The notes: a model not told the origin generated them from the letters alone. Numbered from the stretch's first letter, positions 15,166-25,254 are shown. The stretch: 64,000 bases of DNA from Deltaproteobacteria bacterium (GCA_026129095.1 JAHCIT010000006.1:1-64000); one strand, 5' to 3'. A program made the numbers and translations.

Positions 15166-16873
15166 GTGCGGCGAGGTTCTCTCCGGATTCCGGCGCCACT
15201 GCTGCCCGGCGCCACTCTTCGAACAGTCCTGCGGGCGGGACGGCGGCGGTGAGATTCAGCGTGCAGTAGTGATTCGCCTGGTGAAGTTCTTCCTGGGCAA
15301 GTTGCTCCCCTTCCAGCACCGGGAACTTCCCTTTCCAGCGGTTGGCGACGAAATCCCGGAGTTCTTCAAGCTGCCGGGCGCCCGTTAGCCGGTGCTCCCG
15401 GGCGAGGATGCAGGAGGCCGCCTGCGAGCAGCGCATTCCCTGACAGGGGCCTGTACCAAGCCGTGTGCGGCGGCGGACGTCGGACAGCTTTGACGCCCAT
15501 TCGGTCCGGCAGGCGTAAGCAATTTCGGCACCTGTCACAGGCTCGCAGGGGCAGACCAGCGACTGAAGCCCCGGTTCCTCCTGCGAAATCTCCACGATCT
15601 TCTCCGCCCGCGCCCCGTGCCGGAAATGGATACGGCCGAGCGCGAATTCCGGTAGCGGCCCTTTTGCGGCAAGCTCGGAAAGATTCAGTTCCCGCTCGCC
15701 GCCAGCCAGCGGCACTTCATGTGTCCGGCAGGGAACATGGCCGCGGCCGATGGCTGCTTCCACCGCGTCCACGGCCTCCTCGCTCATGATCCGGTAAGCG
15801 GCGAGCTTTCCACCCGACATAGACAGCAGGTTTCGTGCACCGTCCCTGATGCCGTGATCCACGATCCGGTGGTCACGCGAGAGCTTGTCCTCGTTCTTGT
15901 GCCATGCCCACAAGGTCGGCCGGACACCCACCATTACGCGCGTCACGCGGGCTTCCCGCACCTGTGGAAACGAACGGGCGATACCCTCCAGCAGGTATTC
16001 GATTTCGTCCTCGGTAACGGTGAGGTTGTCGAGATCGCCGTAGAAATCATCGTCCGTGGTTCCGACGATCGCACCATTATCATGGGGGATGATAAAAATC
16101 TGGCGGCCGTCGGCGGCATCGCAGAGAATCCCCGTATTCACGACGCGCCTGTCGAGAATCAGGTGAACGCCTTTTCCCTTGCGGAGCCTCAGGCCGACCC
16201 CTGCCTTCGCCAGTACGTCCGGGTTCCAAGGGCCGCAGGCGATGAAAACCACCTTCGCCTTCTCCTCATAGATCCGGCCTGTGCGATGGTCCTCCAGCCG
16301 GACGCCAGTCACTGAATCGCCGTCTCTTAGGAATGTGAGCAGTTCCGTATGGTTCCGGATCACGGCGCCGTGCTCAGCCGCCGAAAGCGCGGTCGCCGCG
16401 CAAAGCCGGAAGGGATCGATACCGTATTCGTCCATCGTGACGGCCCCGTCCACCGACCGGGCAAGGCCCGGCTCGATCGCGAGCACTTCTTCACGATTCA
16501 GACGCGTATGCTTCTTGCCGTTCTTGTAGGGCTGGAAGAGGTCGTATCCCTCGAAATAGGTTTCCATCGCCTCGGCCATGACCCGGCTGGCGAAGCTCCG
16601 GCGCGAGACGGGAATGAGGAACGGTATGCGGAACAGCATGTGCGGGGCGCACTTCTGGATATAGCCGGAATCGACACAGGACTTTTTCGTCGTCTGGATG
16701 TCGTAGAGCATGTAACGTGCGCCACCGTGGATCATGCCACTGCAGCCGCCGGTGGCTCCGGACGAGAAATCGCGCTTTTCGACGAGCAGGACTTTCATCC
16801 CCCGGATGGCCGCATCCCGGGCGATGCCGCAGCCGTTTACGCCGCCACCGATGATGATAAGATCATAGGACAT
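15158..16873 (-). CDS. glpA: Anaerobic glycerol-3-phosphate dehydrogenase subunit A (GlpA-like)
   Basis: A 571-residue FAD enzyme. The N-terminal FAD site is IIIGGGVNGCGIARDAAIRG, followed by SSGATGGCSGMIHGGARY, characteristic of GlpA/GlpD. The C-terminal third contains a BFD-type [2Fe-2S] motif (CPCEPVTGAEI with a later GTGPCQGMRCSQ), which GlpA has and aerobic GlpD lacks in this form. It converts glycerol-3-phosphate to DHAP and hands electrons on through GlpB and GlpC. It is the first gene of the overlapping series glpA-glpB-AGPS-AGPS-glpC-like-lipid kinase. A 108-base gap separates it from the TPR gene upstream, so a promoter may lie there, but none is obvious. Confidence 0.9.
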   Translation of the reverse strand: MSYDLIIIGGGVNGCGIARDAAIRGMKVLLVEKRDFSSGATGGCSGMIHGGARYMLYDIQTTKKSCVDSGYIQKCAPHMLFRIPFLIPVSRRSFASRVMAEAMETYFEGYDLFQPYKNGKKHTRLNREEVLAIEPGLARSVDGAVTMDEYGIDPFRLCAATALSAAEHGAVIRNHTELLTFLRDGDSVTGVRLEDHRTGRIYEEKAKVVFIACGPWNPDVLAKAGVGLRLRKGKGVHLILDRRVVNTGILCDAADGRQIFIIPHDNGAIVGTTDDDFYGDLDNLTVTEDEIEYLLEGIARSFPQVREARVTRVMVGVRPTLWAWHKNEDKLSRDHRIVDHGIRDGARNLLSMSGGKLAAYRIMSEEAVDAVEAAIGRGHVPCRTHEVPLAGGERELNLSELAAKGPLPEFALGRIHFRHGARAEKIVEISQEEPGLQSLVCPCEPVTGAEIAYACRTEWASKLSDVRRRTRLGTGPCQGMRCSQAASCILAREHRLTGARQLEELRDFVANRWKGKFPVLEGEQLAQEELHQANHYCTLNLTAAVPPAGLFEEWRRAAVAPESGENLAAHG

Positions 16874-16981
16874 GGGGGCTCCGCGCAGGAATCCCGGCGG
16901 CTGACGGCACTGTCAGTCCTGGCGGTCCGGCGCTCCGACCGTTCTATGACCGGACGAACCGGCTGCATCAAGTGGGTGGGA

Positions 16982-17965
16982 TTACCTTCCCGGCTTGCAC
17001 TGGGAAGGGTCCAAGGCGCGGGCGCGAAGCTGCGCGGCCCTGGACTCCTCAGCAGCACCAATTCCCGGTAGAAAAGCGACACGCTGGGCGGCAGCCGCGG
17101 CCTCTTCGCAGCGGGTGGAAAGCAGTAGTGCCTCGGCAAGCGTCAGTTCCACCTGTGGATCCTGCTGGCGGGTCGCTGCCGAGGCAAGTTCGGACAAACT
17201 CGCCGCCCGGTAAGGGTCGCGGATATTTGGATCCTTCGCAGAGATAAGTAGCCGGGCCATGTCACCGAGAATCAGCGGATCGCGGGTATAGGCCTTTCGG
17301 GCCGCCTCGAAGGTGGAAAGGGCCTCGGTTTCCCGGCCGAACTTCATCTGGATGGCACCGAGCCGACGGAACGCCTCGGGCTGGGCACGTGGGAGTTCGA
17401 TGCACCGTTTCAGCAGAAGCTCGGCCTTTGCATCATCCCGGGTGTCGAGCCCCAGGTTGCAGTAGTCGATGTGGGCCTGCGAGACGGTTTCGGTCTGAAA
17501 GGTAGCGGCACGGAACTTTTCCCGCACACTATTAATGACCTGCGTATTCTTTGCCGGGAGCCCGGTCATGGCGAACATCATCGCGCCAGGTGCAACAGGC
17601 CGGCCGGCAAATACTCCCGCCATTTCACCTCCGGCCCCCTGATAAAGCACGACAGCATCGGCGAAGTCCGCACCCGACCGGGTATCGGACATCTTGGCAC
17701 CCTTCAGGGACGAGAGGTTCACCTTCAGAAACGTATCGAACTGTGCGGCGAGCGGGTTATCCTGCGACTGGCGCAACACCAGCAGGCGGCGGCCGTCAGC
17801 CCAAAGGATCAGTTCGGAACCCGCCCGCTTCGTCACCTTGCTGGTGTCAAAACCGGCAGGAATTTCCACGCTGAAACCGAGTGAATCTGAACTGTAGGAG
17901 ACCATCTGGGCCTGCACAGGAGCAACCAGCAGGATTACGAAGACTGCCGTCCACAGCAATCGCAT
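16982..17965 (-). CDS. Secreted TPR-containing hypothetical protein
   Basis: A 327-residue protein with a signal peptide (RLLWTAVFVILLVAPVQAQ; cleavage near residue 20). A first domain of about 130 residues resembles PsbP/DcrB-like beta proteins (YSSDSLGFSVEIPAGFD), followed by tetratricopeptide-type helices (about 170-320, for example AEALLLSTRCEEAAAAAQRV). The start at 17965 is preferred because TAGGAG lies 8 bases upstream; a GTG at 17974 lies inside that spacing. It is 11 bases after the diguanylate cyclase stop, so the two are probably co-transcribed. The exact role is unknown. Confidence 0.7.
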   Translation of the reverse strand: MRLLWTAVFVILLVAPVQAQMVSYSSDSLGFSVEIPAGFDTSKVTKRAGSELILWADGRRLLVLRQSQDNPLAAQFDTFLKVNLSSLKGAKMSDTRSGADFADAVVLYQGAGGEMAGVFAGRPVAPGAMMFAMTGLPAKNTQVINSVREKFRAATFQTETVSQAHIDYCNLGLDTRDDAKAELLLKRCIELPRAQPEAFRRLGAIQMKFGRETEALSTFEAARKAYTRDPLILGDMARLLISAKDPNIRDPYRAASLSELASAATRQQDPQVELTLAEALLLSTRCEEAAAAAQRVAFLPGIGAAEESRAAQLRARALDPSQCKPGR

Positions 17966-17976
17966 GCGGAACACTC

Positions 17977-20169
17977 CTATCGTGCCCGCGCCTGCGGCGC
18001 GGCCACTAACCCCAGGGCGGCTGGCGCATCCGTCAGTGCCTCAATCGCCCCGTACTCGACGAGCCGGTTCCGTCCCGTTCGTTTGGCATGGTACAGTGCC
18101 TTGTCAGCCCGGTCGATGATGTCCGCCTTCTTTTTTGCGTCCCGCGGATAAACGGCCAGTCCCAGCGAAACTGTGGCCTGGAAAGCTTCGCCGCCGGGTC
18201 CATAAAATGTTTCCTTCTGGAACTCGTTGCGTATCCGTTCGGCAACCGCCTTCGCCCCGGAGGCCGGAGTATCCGGAAGCAGCAGGACAAACTCCTCCCC
18301 GCCATAACGGGCGGCAAGATCGATCTGGCGAGCCTGATTTCGAAGCACGGCGGCCAGCCGCCGGATTGCCTCGTCTCCGCATGGATGGCCGTATGTGTCA
18401 TTCACCTTCTTGAAATGGTCTATATCAAGAAGGATTAGCGATAACGGCTGGGCCGACCTCTGGGCACGCTCCAGCTCCACCGTGATCCGTTCCTGGAAAT
18501 GACGGTGATTGCACAAGCCCGTGAGTCCGTCGGTCGTGGCGAGTTGCTCCATCCGCTTGTAAAGCCGGGCGTTCTCGAAAGCGTAGGCAGCCTGGCGGCC
18601 AAGCACTTCCACGAGGTGAACCTCATAGGGCTTCAGCCTGTCCCGGTTCCGGCAGCCAGCGACAAGGACACCGCCCACGCCATGCGGAGTCGGAAGCGGG
18701 ACACCGACCAGCACTTCGCAGGAAGGGAGTTTTTCCCTCCTGAAGGCAAGCGGCTGCGACGGATCGACGCCGCTTTTGCGGGAGTAGGCGAGCGTATGGC
18801 CGGTCTCGGCGATCCAGCCGAGACGCGACTGGGGCTCCACCTTGAGGCTTCCGAGCCCCGCCGCACCGGCCGCATGCACGATTTCGAGAATGCCGTCAGG
18901 CTCACGGCGCAGGGCCAGGATAAAAAGATCGGCAGGAATGATCTCCCTAATGGCCGCTTCCAGACGGACGGCCAATTCGCCTTCCTGTATGGTTGACCCA
19001 AGCGCGGTGCTGAACCGGTACAAACCCTCGAATTCGCGCTTCTGTTCCATCACTTTCCGAAGCGCCTGCGCCGAACCGATCACTTCCATCACCTGCGCGG
19101 CGCCCAGTTCCAGTATTTTCTGATCGTCCTCGCCAAAGGTATCGGGCTCCACCGCATCGGCGGCGATGACGCCGCAAACGGTGTCCCCGTCCAGCACCGG
19201 AACTGCGGCGAATGACCCGCAGGGCGTCTTCCCCGCGTAGTACGGGAGCGGTATGCGGGCCAGTTCCTGTGCCCCTACGCGAAGCGGTTTTCCGTACTGG
19301 AGCACCCAGCCCACAGGGCCGTCGCCCGGACGGACCTCCTTGGACGGATCGATGTCAACCACCGATACGGCCTCTCTCAGGCGCAACGTATCGCCACCTG
19401 GAGCCTTCAGGTACAGGGCAATAGTACGGCTTTTCAGAAGCCGGCCGACACGGTCACAGATGGAATAGAGGGATTCTTCGAGATCACGAGACAGCCCGCT
19501 GATATCACCGGCAAGCCGCGACTCAATACCCTCGGCCTCGGGAGCCTCGTCCAGCAACGAGCCTTTCACAAGTGCTTCCCGCCCTTGACGGAGACTCTGG
19601 ACAATGCCTTCCAGATGCTCGCGGCGGCGGCGCTCGAACCGGAGCAACGCCCCCAGCCCCGCCGTGGCGATCAGGATGAACAGCAATCTGCCGACGAACC
19701 GGTCCAGCTCGGCGGGAAAAGCTCCCGATCCAAAGCGCTCCACCGCATCCAGCCCCGCCACCGACAGGCCTGCCACGGTCGCCGCCAGCGGTGAGATCGC
19801 CATTGACATGCCAGCGAGCAGAAGCAGCAGGCCCGGTGCCAGCGGCGAGGCTGCCACGCCGCCAGTCCACCAGATGACGAGAAAATAGACCGAGGCGACG
19901 ATCGAACCCTGCAAGGCGTCAATTTTCCGGGGACCATATAGCCTGCCCGCCACGATCAGCGCGGCGGCCGCACCTACAAGCAGCGCAGGCACGCCCGGGC
20001 GGCTAGGGGCAATCCATCCCTTGGCGAGCAGAACCGCAGCAGCGGTGTAAAGCGCCACTGCTGCCAGCGGAATCGCCGGAACTCTGAGCCGTTTCAATGA
20101 AACCTGACCATCAGCAGCGCGGCCGTCGGGGAGCCCTCGACCAGAATCCGGAACAGCGCTGCCAAGCAA
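17977..20169 (-). CDS. Membrane diguanylate cyclase with two GAF domains
   Basis: A 730-residue protein. The N-terminus has about five hydrophobic segments (about 30-180). A helical linker, two GAF-type sensory domains (about 235-375 and 390-545) and a C-terminal GGDEF domain (about 565-710) follow. The active-site motif is GGEEF (RYGGEEFVLLLP), and RQID five residues upstream is a standard RxxD inhibitory site, so it should be an active, product-inhibited c-di-GMP synthase. Other GGDEF landmarks are DGLTGLCNHRHF and LDIDHFKKVNDTYGH. The start is unsure: TTG at 20169 has a poorly spaced G-run, and a downstream TTG (Leu25) is possible. Confidence 0.9.
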   Translation of the reverse strand: MLGSAVPDSGRGLPDGRAADGQVSLKRLRVPAIPLAAVALYTAAAVLLAKGWIAPSRPGVPALLVGAAAALIVAGRLYGPRKIDALQGSIVASVYFLVIWWTGGVAASPLAPGLLLLLAGMSMAISPLAATVAGLSVAGLDAVERFGSGAFPAELDRFVGRLLFILIATAGLGALLRFERRRREHLEGIVQSLRQGREALVKGSLLDEAPEAEGIESRLAGDISGLSRDLEESLYSICDRVGRLLKSRTIALYLKAPGGDTLRLREAVSVVDIDPSKEVRPGDGPVGWVLQYGKPLRVGAQELARIPLPYYAGKTPCGSFAAVPVLDGDTVCGVIAADAVEPDTFGEDDQKILELGAAQVMEVIGSAQALRKVMEQKREFEGLYRFSTALGSTIQEGELAVRLEAAIREIIPADLFILALRREPDGILEIVHAAGAAGLGSLKVEPQSRLGWIAETGHTLAYSRKSGVDPSQPLAFRREKLPSCEVLVGVPLPTPHGVGGVLVAGCRNRDRLKPYEVHLVEVLGRQAAYAFENARLYKRMEQLATTDGLTGLCNHRHFQERITVELERAQRSAQPLSLILLDIDHFKKVNDTYGHPCGDEAIRRLAAVLRNQARQIDLAARYGGEEFVLLLPDTPASGAKAVAERIRNEFQKETFYGPGGEAFQATVSLGLAVYPRDAKKKADIIDRADKALYHAKRTGRNRLVEYGAIEALTDAPAALGLVAAPQARAR

Positions 20170-20232
20170 CCCCTAAGGTACCCAAAATACCCGGATAAAC
20201 TCAACTAAAATCGGGAACTTAAATGACGGCGG

Positions 20233-21495
20233 TTATGGAAGTTCGCCAAGACGGGGACGTGCAGGTTCTGCCCGGAAGGTCAGCTTCCGGCGGAATACCC
20301 GTTGGGAAGAATAAATGCCGCGGTGCCCGGTCAGTATCCAGGCAAGGCCGCAAACAATCAGCACATGCGGGAACATATTGAGACCCAGCAGTTCGATACA
20401 CATCACCGACAGCGCAATCGGGGCGTTAGCCGCAGCAGCAAACACGGCGGCGAGTCCCACCCCGGCGGCCAGTTCCTGCGGAATTCCAAGCCAGCCCGAG
20501 GCCGCCGCGCCGAGTGTCGCTCCGATGAAAAAGAGCGGTGTCACCTCGCCGCCCAGGAATCCCGACGCAAGCGTGACTGCGGTGAAAAGGATCTTCAGGA
20601 GAAACACCTCCCAGCCGGGCGGCGGTGCCGAGAAGGCACTCACAATTCCCGGAATACCGAGCCCCAGATAGTCATCGGTCCCCACGAGTTGCCACAACAT
20701 GACCACCGCCACGCCGCCGGCGAACATCCTCCACGGAAGCAAGGGCAACCGCTTTTCCAGATTGGCCTTCAGCCGTTGGGTCAGTTCCACGAACAGGAGC
20801 GCCGCCCCCGCCATCAGCAGCGCAAAGAGCATCCACTTGCCCAGTTCCACCAGGCCCAAGGTCCACACCTCCGGACGCGGATAGTGGGTATGGGCGATGC
20901 CGAGCCAGTGAACCACCCGGTCACCCACCAGCGCAGCCACCAGCCCCGGCACCAGCGCGGCCCAGTGCAGACGGCCAATGGCCGCCGCCTCAATCCCGAA
21001 TATCGCGCCAGCCAGCGGAGTTCCGAACACGCTGCCGAAACCGCCGGCCATACCGGCAGCGATCAGTTCCGCCCGCACCGGTCCCCTTACCTTGAACCCG
21101 ATGGCGATCCGGTCGGCGAGACTTCCACCCATCTGTACGGCGGTACCTTCACGCCCTGCACTCCCGCCAAACAGGTGCGTCAGCACGGTTCCAACGAGTA
21201 CCATCGGCGCCATGCGGGTGGGGATTCCTGCCTCGGCCCCGTGAATGGTATCCAGAACCAGATTGCTGCCCGCCCGGACCCGCCTCCCCCACCGGTCGTA
21301 GATCCAGCCGATCCCAAGACCTGCCACCGGGAGCGTCCAGACTATCCACCGGTGGCCATTACGAAAATGGGTTGCAAGGTCCAGCAGCAACAGGAAAACC
21401 GCCGATGAGAGGCCGCAGGCAATCCCGATCAGCGTGCCGAAACCTATCCAGACCGCAACCCGGCGAGCGCCGAAACTGTCTGGACTGGTTTCCAT
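20233..21495 (-). CDS. ClC-family chloride channel/transporter
   Basis: A 420-residue polytopic membrane protein with ClC signatures: FGGSAGREGTAVQMGGSLAD (the GREGP-type filter with the gating Glu), FGTPLAGAIFGIEA, and FLGGEVTPLFFIGATLGAAA (the GxFxP region). The first selectivity motif is RAGSN instead of GSGIP, as in several bacterial sub-groups. There are no C-terminal CBS domains. It could be a chloride channel, a Cl-/H+ antiporter or a fluoride-type exporter; the motifs do not decide. It lies 63 bases upstream of the diguanylate cyclase on the same strand. Confidence 0.9.
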   Translation of the reverse strand: METSPDSFGARRVAVWIGFGTLIGIACGLSSAVFLLLLDLATHFRNGHRWIVWTLPVAGLGIGWIYDRWGRRVRAGSNLVLDTIHGAEAGIPTRMAPMVLVGTVLTHLFGGSAGREGTAVQMGGSLADRIAIGFKVRGPVRAELIAAGMAGGFGSVFGTPLAGAIFGIEAAAIGRLHWAALVPGLVAALVGDRVVHWLGIAHTHYPRPEVWTLGLVELGKWMLFALLMAGAALLFVELTQRLKANLEKRLPLLPWRMFAGGVAVVMLWQLVGTDDYLGLGIPGIVSAFSAPPPGWEVFLLKILFTAVTLASGFLGGEVTPLFFIGATLGAAASGWLGIPQELAAGVGLAAVFAAAANAPIALSVMCIELLGLNMFPHVLIVCGLAWILTGHRGIYSSQRVFRRKLTFRAEPARPRLGELP

Positions 21496-21516
21496 CCGGT
21501 GTGTAATCCCTTACGG

Positions 21517-22755
21517 CTACTTCTGTATCCAGCTGTTCGGCCGCCACAGGTCATAGGTCAGGTCCGCAGCACAGAAGTTTTCAATGGCCATGACTTCGCT
21601 CAGATCAGGATCAGACGTCCGTTTCGACCGGAGCGTGTAATCGAGATCTATCGCGCCGGGCCTTTCCCTGATCTGGCGGCACAGGTGCCGGGCGATACTG
21701 AAATGGACGACAGGATCGCAGCGGATCCGCCGGGCGAGCCTTCGCCCATATTGATTGACAGGTACTGGTTTCGTCTCGCCGTTTTCGAACCGGATGACGG
21801 CCGTCGCATCACACTCTACCAGCGCGTCGAACATGTGGAGCGCGAACAGGCGCCCTTCGCCCGTCACGGCCGAATCGCCCGGAAACGCGTAGGGTATTGC
21901 CTGGAAGAAGCCGAATCCGCCCAGCAGCATTACAGCGGCCAGTCGGTACTCCTTCGGAACCAGCGGCTTCAGCGTTGGCCACTGTCCGGCCGGCGACATC
22001 AGCCGGCCAAGCGGGAAGATGCTGATGAGACAGAACATGAGCATCGGGTAGAAAAGCCCGACAATCGGCCATGAGAAAATGTGAAAGACCACAAGCTGGG
22101 CGAACGTCACCCAGAAAAGCCATGCGCGCCGGGCGTATATCCCGAACACAAGAACCATCTCCATCACAACCACGTACACGCAGCTCGCCGGGATGAGCGC
22201 GTCGGGCACCCAGAGCTTGTCTTTCTTGTAGAGTGCCGCACCGGTGAACCATTCGCGGTCGAGCTTCAGGGCTCCGGCCCAGAAATAGATCCAGACCAGC
22301 AGATGAGGTATCAGCACCCGCCGGGCCGGGAACGCCAGATACGCCAGCGTCACCCAGTTGGCCATGTAGTGCTGGTTTGCCCTGAGCCGGAAATCCTGGA
22401 ACAGGATGAACAGCCTGAGCGCCGTCACCAGCACGAGGCCCCAGTACCCCCAGCGCACCTTGCCGGTCACAAAAAATGCGCCGACGGCCACGGTCAGGGC
22501 GGCATACCCCCAGAGCAGCAGATGCAGCGTGTCCAACTGAAAAGGTCGGAACTCATGACAGTTTTCCCAGAACGGCCAGCAGAGCGCCATGGCCTTGGGG
22601 CCCAGGGTGTCTTCCAGCCCCCGGCGCACAAAGGCCCAGTGAAACCAGGTAATGGTATTGGCAGATGCCAGCGCCGCGCCGTAATAACGCAGCACCCGGT
22701 CCCCTTCGATTTCCCCTATCTGCCGGTCATGCCATGACCGGATCGCCTGAAGCAT
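21517..22755 (-). CDS. HTTM/DoxX-like polytopic membrane protein
   Basis: A 412-residue membrane protein with about eight predicted hydrophobic segments (for example LVLVTALRLFILFQDF, LIPHLLVWIYFWAGALKLD, LMFCLISIFPLGRLM) and a soluble C-terminal domain of about 100 residues (RLFALHMFDALVECDATAVI). The overall look and the central WIYFWAGALKLDREWFTG block resemble the HTTM superfamily, which includes vitamin-K-dependent carboxylase relatives. The enzymatic role is unknown. The start at 22755 is chosen for the AAGGGGA just upstream. It lies 21 bases before the ClC gene on the same strand. Confidence 0.65.
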   Translation of the reverse strand: MLQAIRSWHDRQIGEIEGDRVLRYYGAALASANTITWFHWAFVRRGLEDTLGPKAMALCWPFWENCHEFRPFQLDTLHLLLWGYAALTVAVGAFFVTGKVRWGYWGLVLVTALRLFILFQDFRLRANQHYMANWVTLAYLAFPARRVLIPHLLVWIYFWAGALKLDREWFTGAALYKKDKLWVPDALIPASCVYVVVMEMVLVFGIYARRAWLFWVTFAQLVVFHIFSWPIVGLFYPMLMFCLISIFPLGRLMSPAGQWPTLKPLVPKEYRLAAVMLLGGFGFFQAIPYAFPGDSAVTGEGRLFALHMFDALVECDATAVIRFENGETKPVPVNQYGRRLARRIRCDPVVHFSIARHLCRQIRERPGAIDLDYTLRSKRTSDPDLSEVMAIENFCAADLTYDLWRPNSWIQK

Positions 22756-22937
22756 CAAATCCCCTTTCCCGGCGTTTCGGCGGCACCGTAGCATATTCCT
22801 GCCGGAAGGCCGCCCATCGCCTTTTCGCACCCGTGGTCCGGCACCTGTACATGCGTTATATTGGTAGTTGGCCGTGATTTCCCTATGGAATTGGGACGTT
22901 GCGGAGCCCCGGCCGGTGTGCGCGGGGACAGGACGCC

Positions 22938-25142
22938 GTGCTCAGGTTCAATGACATCGTGGAGAAGGTTCAGGCCTACCATCCAAAGGCCGACATCTCC
23001 CTGCTCCAGCGGGCGTACATTTTTACGGCCAAGGTTCACAAGGGCCAGGTCCGGGCGTCCGGTGAGCCGTACCTGACCCATCCGGTTGAAGTAGCCGGCC
23101 TGCTGGCGGATCTCCATTTCGATATACCGACCATTGCCACGGGATTGCTGCACGACACCGTGGAAGACACCCTCGCCACCATTGACGAGATACGGGAAAT
23201 GTTTGGCGAGGAGGTGGCCTATCTCGTCGACGGCGTGACCAAGCTCGCCAAGGTCCAGTTCCGTAACCGCGAGGAACGCCAGGCCGAAAGCTTCCGCAAG
23301 ATGGTCATGGCGATGAGCAAGGACCTGCGGATCATCCTGGTCAAGCTGTGCGACCGGCTCCACAACATGCGGACCATCGACTTCCTCCAGCCCGAAAAGC
23401 GCATCCGGGTGGCCGAAGAAACCATCGACATCTACGCGCCGATCGCCAGCCGGCTGGGTATCCAGTGGATCAAGTCAGAGCTGGAGGACCTCTCGTTCAA
23501 GGTGATGATGCCGGAGGTCTACGCGGAGCTGAAGACCCAGGTCGAGGCCAAGCAGAAGGAACGCTCCAAAATCGTGGACCGGGTGGCCGAACAGGTTCGT
23601 GCCAAGCTGACTGAGTCCAATATCACCGCCGATGTTTACGGCCGGGCCAAGCACCTGTACTCAATCTTCCGGAAAATGCACGACAGCCGCGTGGACCTTG
23701 ACGAGATCTACGACATCATCGCCATCCGGACCATCGTGACCACCGTACGCGAATGCTACGAAACCCTGGGTATCGTCCATTCCCTGTATACACCGGTGCC
23801 TGGACGGTTGAAGGACTACATCGCGCTTCCGAAACCGAACCTTTACCAGTCGCTGCACACGACACTCATCACGCCCGGCGGGCAGCCAGTCGAGATCCAG
23901 ATCCGCACCCAGCAGATGCACCAGGTTGCCGAACACGGTGTCGCCGCGCACTGGCTCTACAAGGAAGGCGGCACCGCGCAGGCGGGCGCGGCGGCGGCAC
24001 AGTTCTCGTGGCTCCGCAACATGGTCGAGGCGGGCAAGGACATTTCCGACTCCGGTGAGTTCATGGAGTCGCTCAAGTTCGACCTGTTTCCCGACGAGGT
24101 TTACGTATTCACTCCCAAGGGTGACGTCCGCATGCTCCCCAAGGGAGCGACGCCGATCGACTTCGCGTTCTCGATCCATACGGACGTGGGGCTGCAGTGC
24201 ATCGGGGCCAAGGTGAATGGCGCCATCGTGACGCTCGAAACCCCCCTCCGCGACGGCGACATCGTGACCGTGCAGACGCGTCAGAACCACCGGCCCTCGA
24301 AGGACTGGCTCCAGGTGGTCAAGACCGCCCGGGCACGGTCAAAACTGCGCGAGTATTTCCGGACCGAGGAGCGGAGCCGTGCAATCGAGATCGGCCGTGA
24401 CATTCTGGACCGTGAACTCCAGAAGCACGGGATTCCGCTCCAGTCCATGGACAAGGCCGAATTGGCCCGGACAGCCGACAAGCTGGGGTTCAGGGATGCG
24501 GACAAGCTGCTCATCGCCATCAGCTACGACACGATCGGCGCACCCCGCGTTGTCGAGCACCTGCTACCGCCCGACAAGCGGCCGGCGCCCCGGCCAGCCG
24601 AGAACTCGTTCAAAAAGCTGTTCAATGCCTTCCGGACTGTCGGCGGGACAGCCGAAGCCAAGGCTCGCGGTGTGCGCGTGCAGGGGCACGACGATGTGCT
24701 GGTCCGGTACGCCAAGTGCTGTTCGCCGCTGCCCGGCGACAAGATCACCGGCTTCATCACCCGCGGCCGCGGGATCACCGTCCACCGGTCCGACTGCGAG
24801 GCGGTCTATGAGATGATTCCGGAACGCAAGATCGCCGTCGAATGGGCCGACGGAGCGCGGCCCACCCGTCCGGTGCGTATAGAGGTAGTCTGCGTGGACA
24901 AGCCCGGCATGCTGGCCCTTTTTACCCAGACCATTGCGAATCTCGGGGTTAACCTGAACAGGTGCGAAGTGTTCACGACGATCGAGAAGAAGGCCGTCGC
25001 CACATTCGACCTGGAAGTCCAGAATCTCCAGCAACTCCAGAACGTCACCAAGGAACTGAGAAAGATCAAGGGAGTGCTGCAGATCCACCGGGTCGACATG
25101 AACTCCCGGTCCGATTCCCCTGCGGCCCGCCCCAGCGCCTGA
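22938..25142 (+). CDS. spoT: Bifunctional (p)ppGpp synthetase/hydrolase, RelA/SpoT family
   Basis: A 734-residue Rel protein with the full domain order. The HD hydrolase (about 35-190) contains the catalytic HDTVEDT. The synthetase domain (about 230-355) has YGRAKHLYSIFRKM and PGRLKDYIALPKPNLYQSLH. The TGS domain (about 385-450) has YVFTPKGDVRMLPKGATPID. A helical/zinc-finger region has YAKCCSPLPGDKITGFITRG, and the C-terminal ACT domain has VDKPGMLALFTQTIANLGVN. Both catalytic halves look intact, so it should make and degrade (p)ppGpp. The start is the GTG at 22938 (VLRFNDIVEKV), which matches family N-termini and has GGGGACAGG upstream; an ATG at 22899 adds a non-conserved leader. Confidence 0.95.
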   Translation: MLRFNDIVEKVQAYHPKADISLLQRAYIFTAKVHKGQVRASGEPYLTHPVEVAGLLADLHFDIPTIATGLLHDTVEDTLATIDEIREMFGEEVAYLVDGVTKLAKVQFRNREERQAESFRKMVMAMSKDLRIILVKLCDRLHNMRTIDFLQPEKRIRVAEETIDIYAPIASRLGIQWIKSELEDLSFKVMMPEVYAELKTQVEAKQKERSKIVDRVAEQVRAKLTESNITADVYGRAKHLYSIFRKMHDSRVDLDEIYDIIAIRTIVTTVRECYETLGIVHSLYTPVPGRLKDYIALPKPNLYQSLHTTLITPGGQPVEIQIRTQQMHQVAEHGVAAHWLYKEGGTAQAGAAAAQFSWLRNMVEAGKDISDSGEFMESLKFDLFPDEVYVFTPKGDVRMLPKGATPIDFAFSIHTDVGLQCIGAKVNGAIVTLETPLRDGDIVTVQTRQNHRPSKDWLQVVKTARARSKLREYFRTEERSRAIEIGRDILDRELQKHGIPLQSMDKAELARTADKLGFRDADKLLIAISYDTIGAPRVVEHLLPPDKRPAPRPAENSFKKLFNAFRTVGGTAEAKARGVRVQGHDDVLVRYAKCCSPLPGDKITGFITRGRGITVHRSDCEAVYEMIPERKIAVEWADGARPTRPVRIEVVCVDKPGMLALFTQTIANLGVNLNRCEVFTTIEKKAVATFDLEVQNLQQLQNVTKELRKIKGVLQIHRVDMNSRSDSPAARPSA

Positions 25143-25254
25143 CCGTCTTTCCCTCGCACCCGGACCGCCGATATGGCATATCTCCATCAAGCCTTTTGTG
25201 TCCTGAATCGACGTCGCGAATCCCGGATGTAAGGGAGCCCGGCGTGGAGACCCC

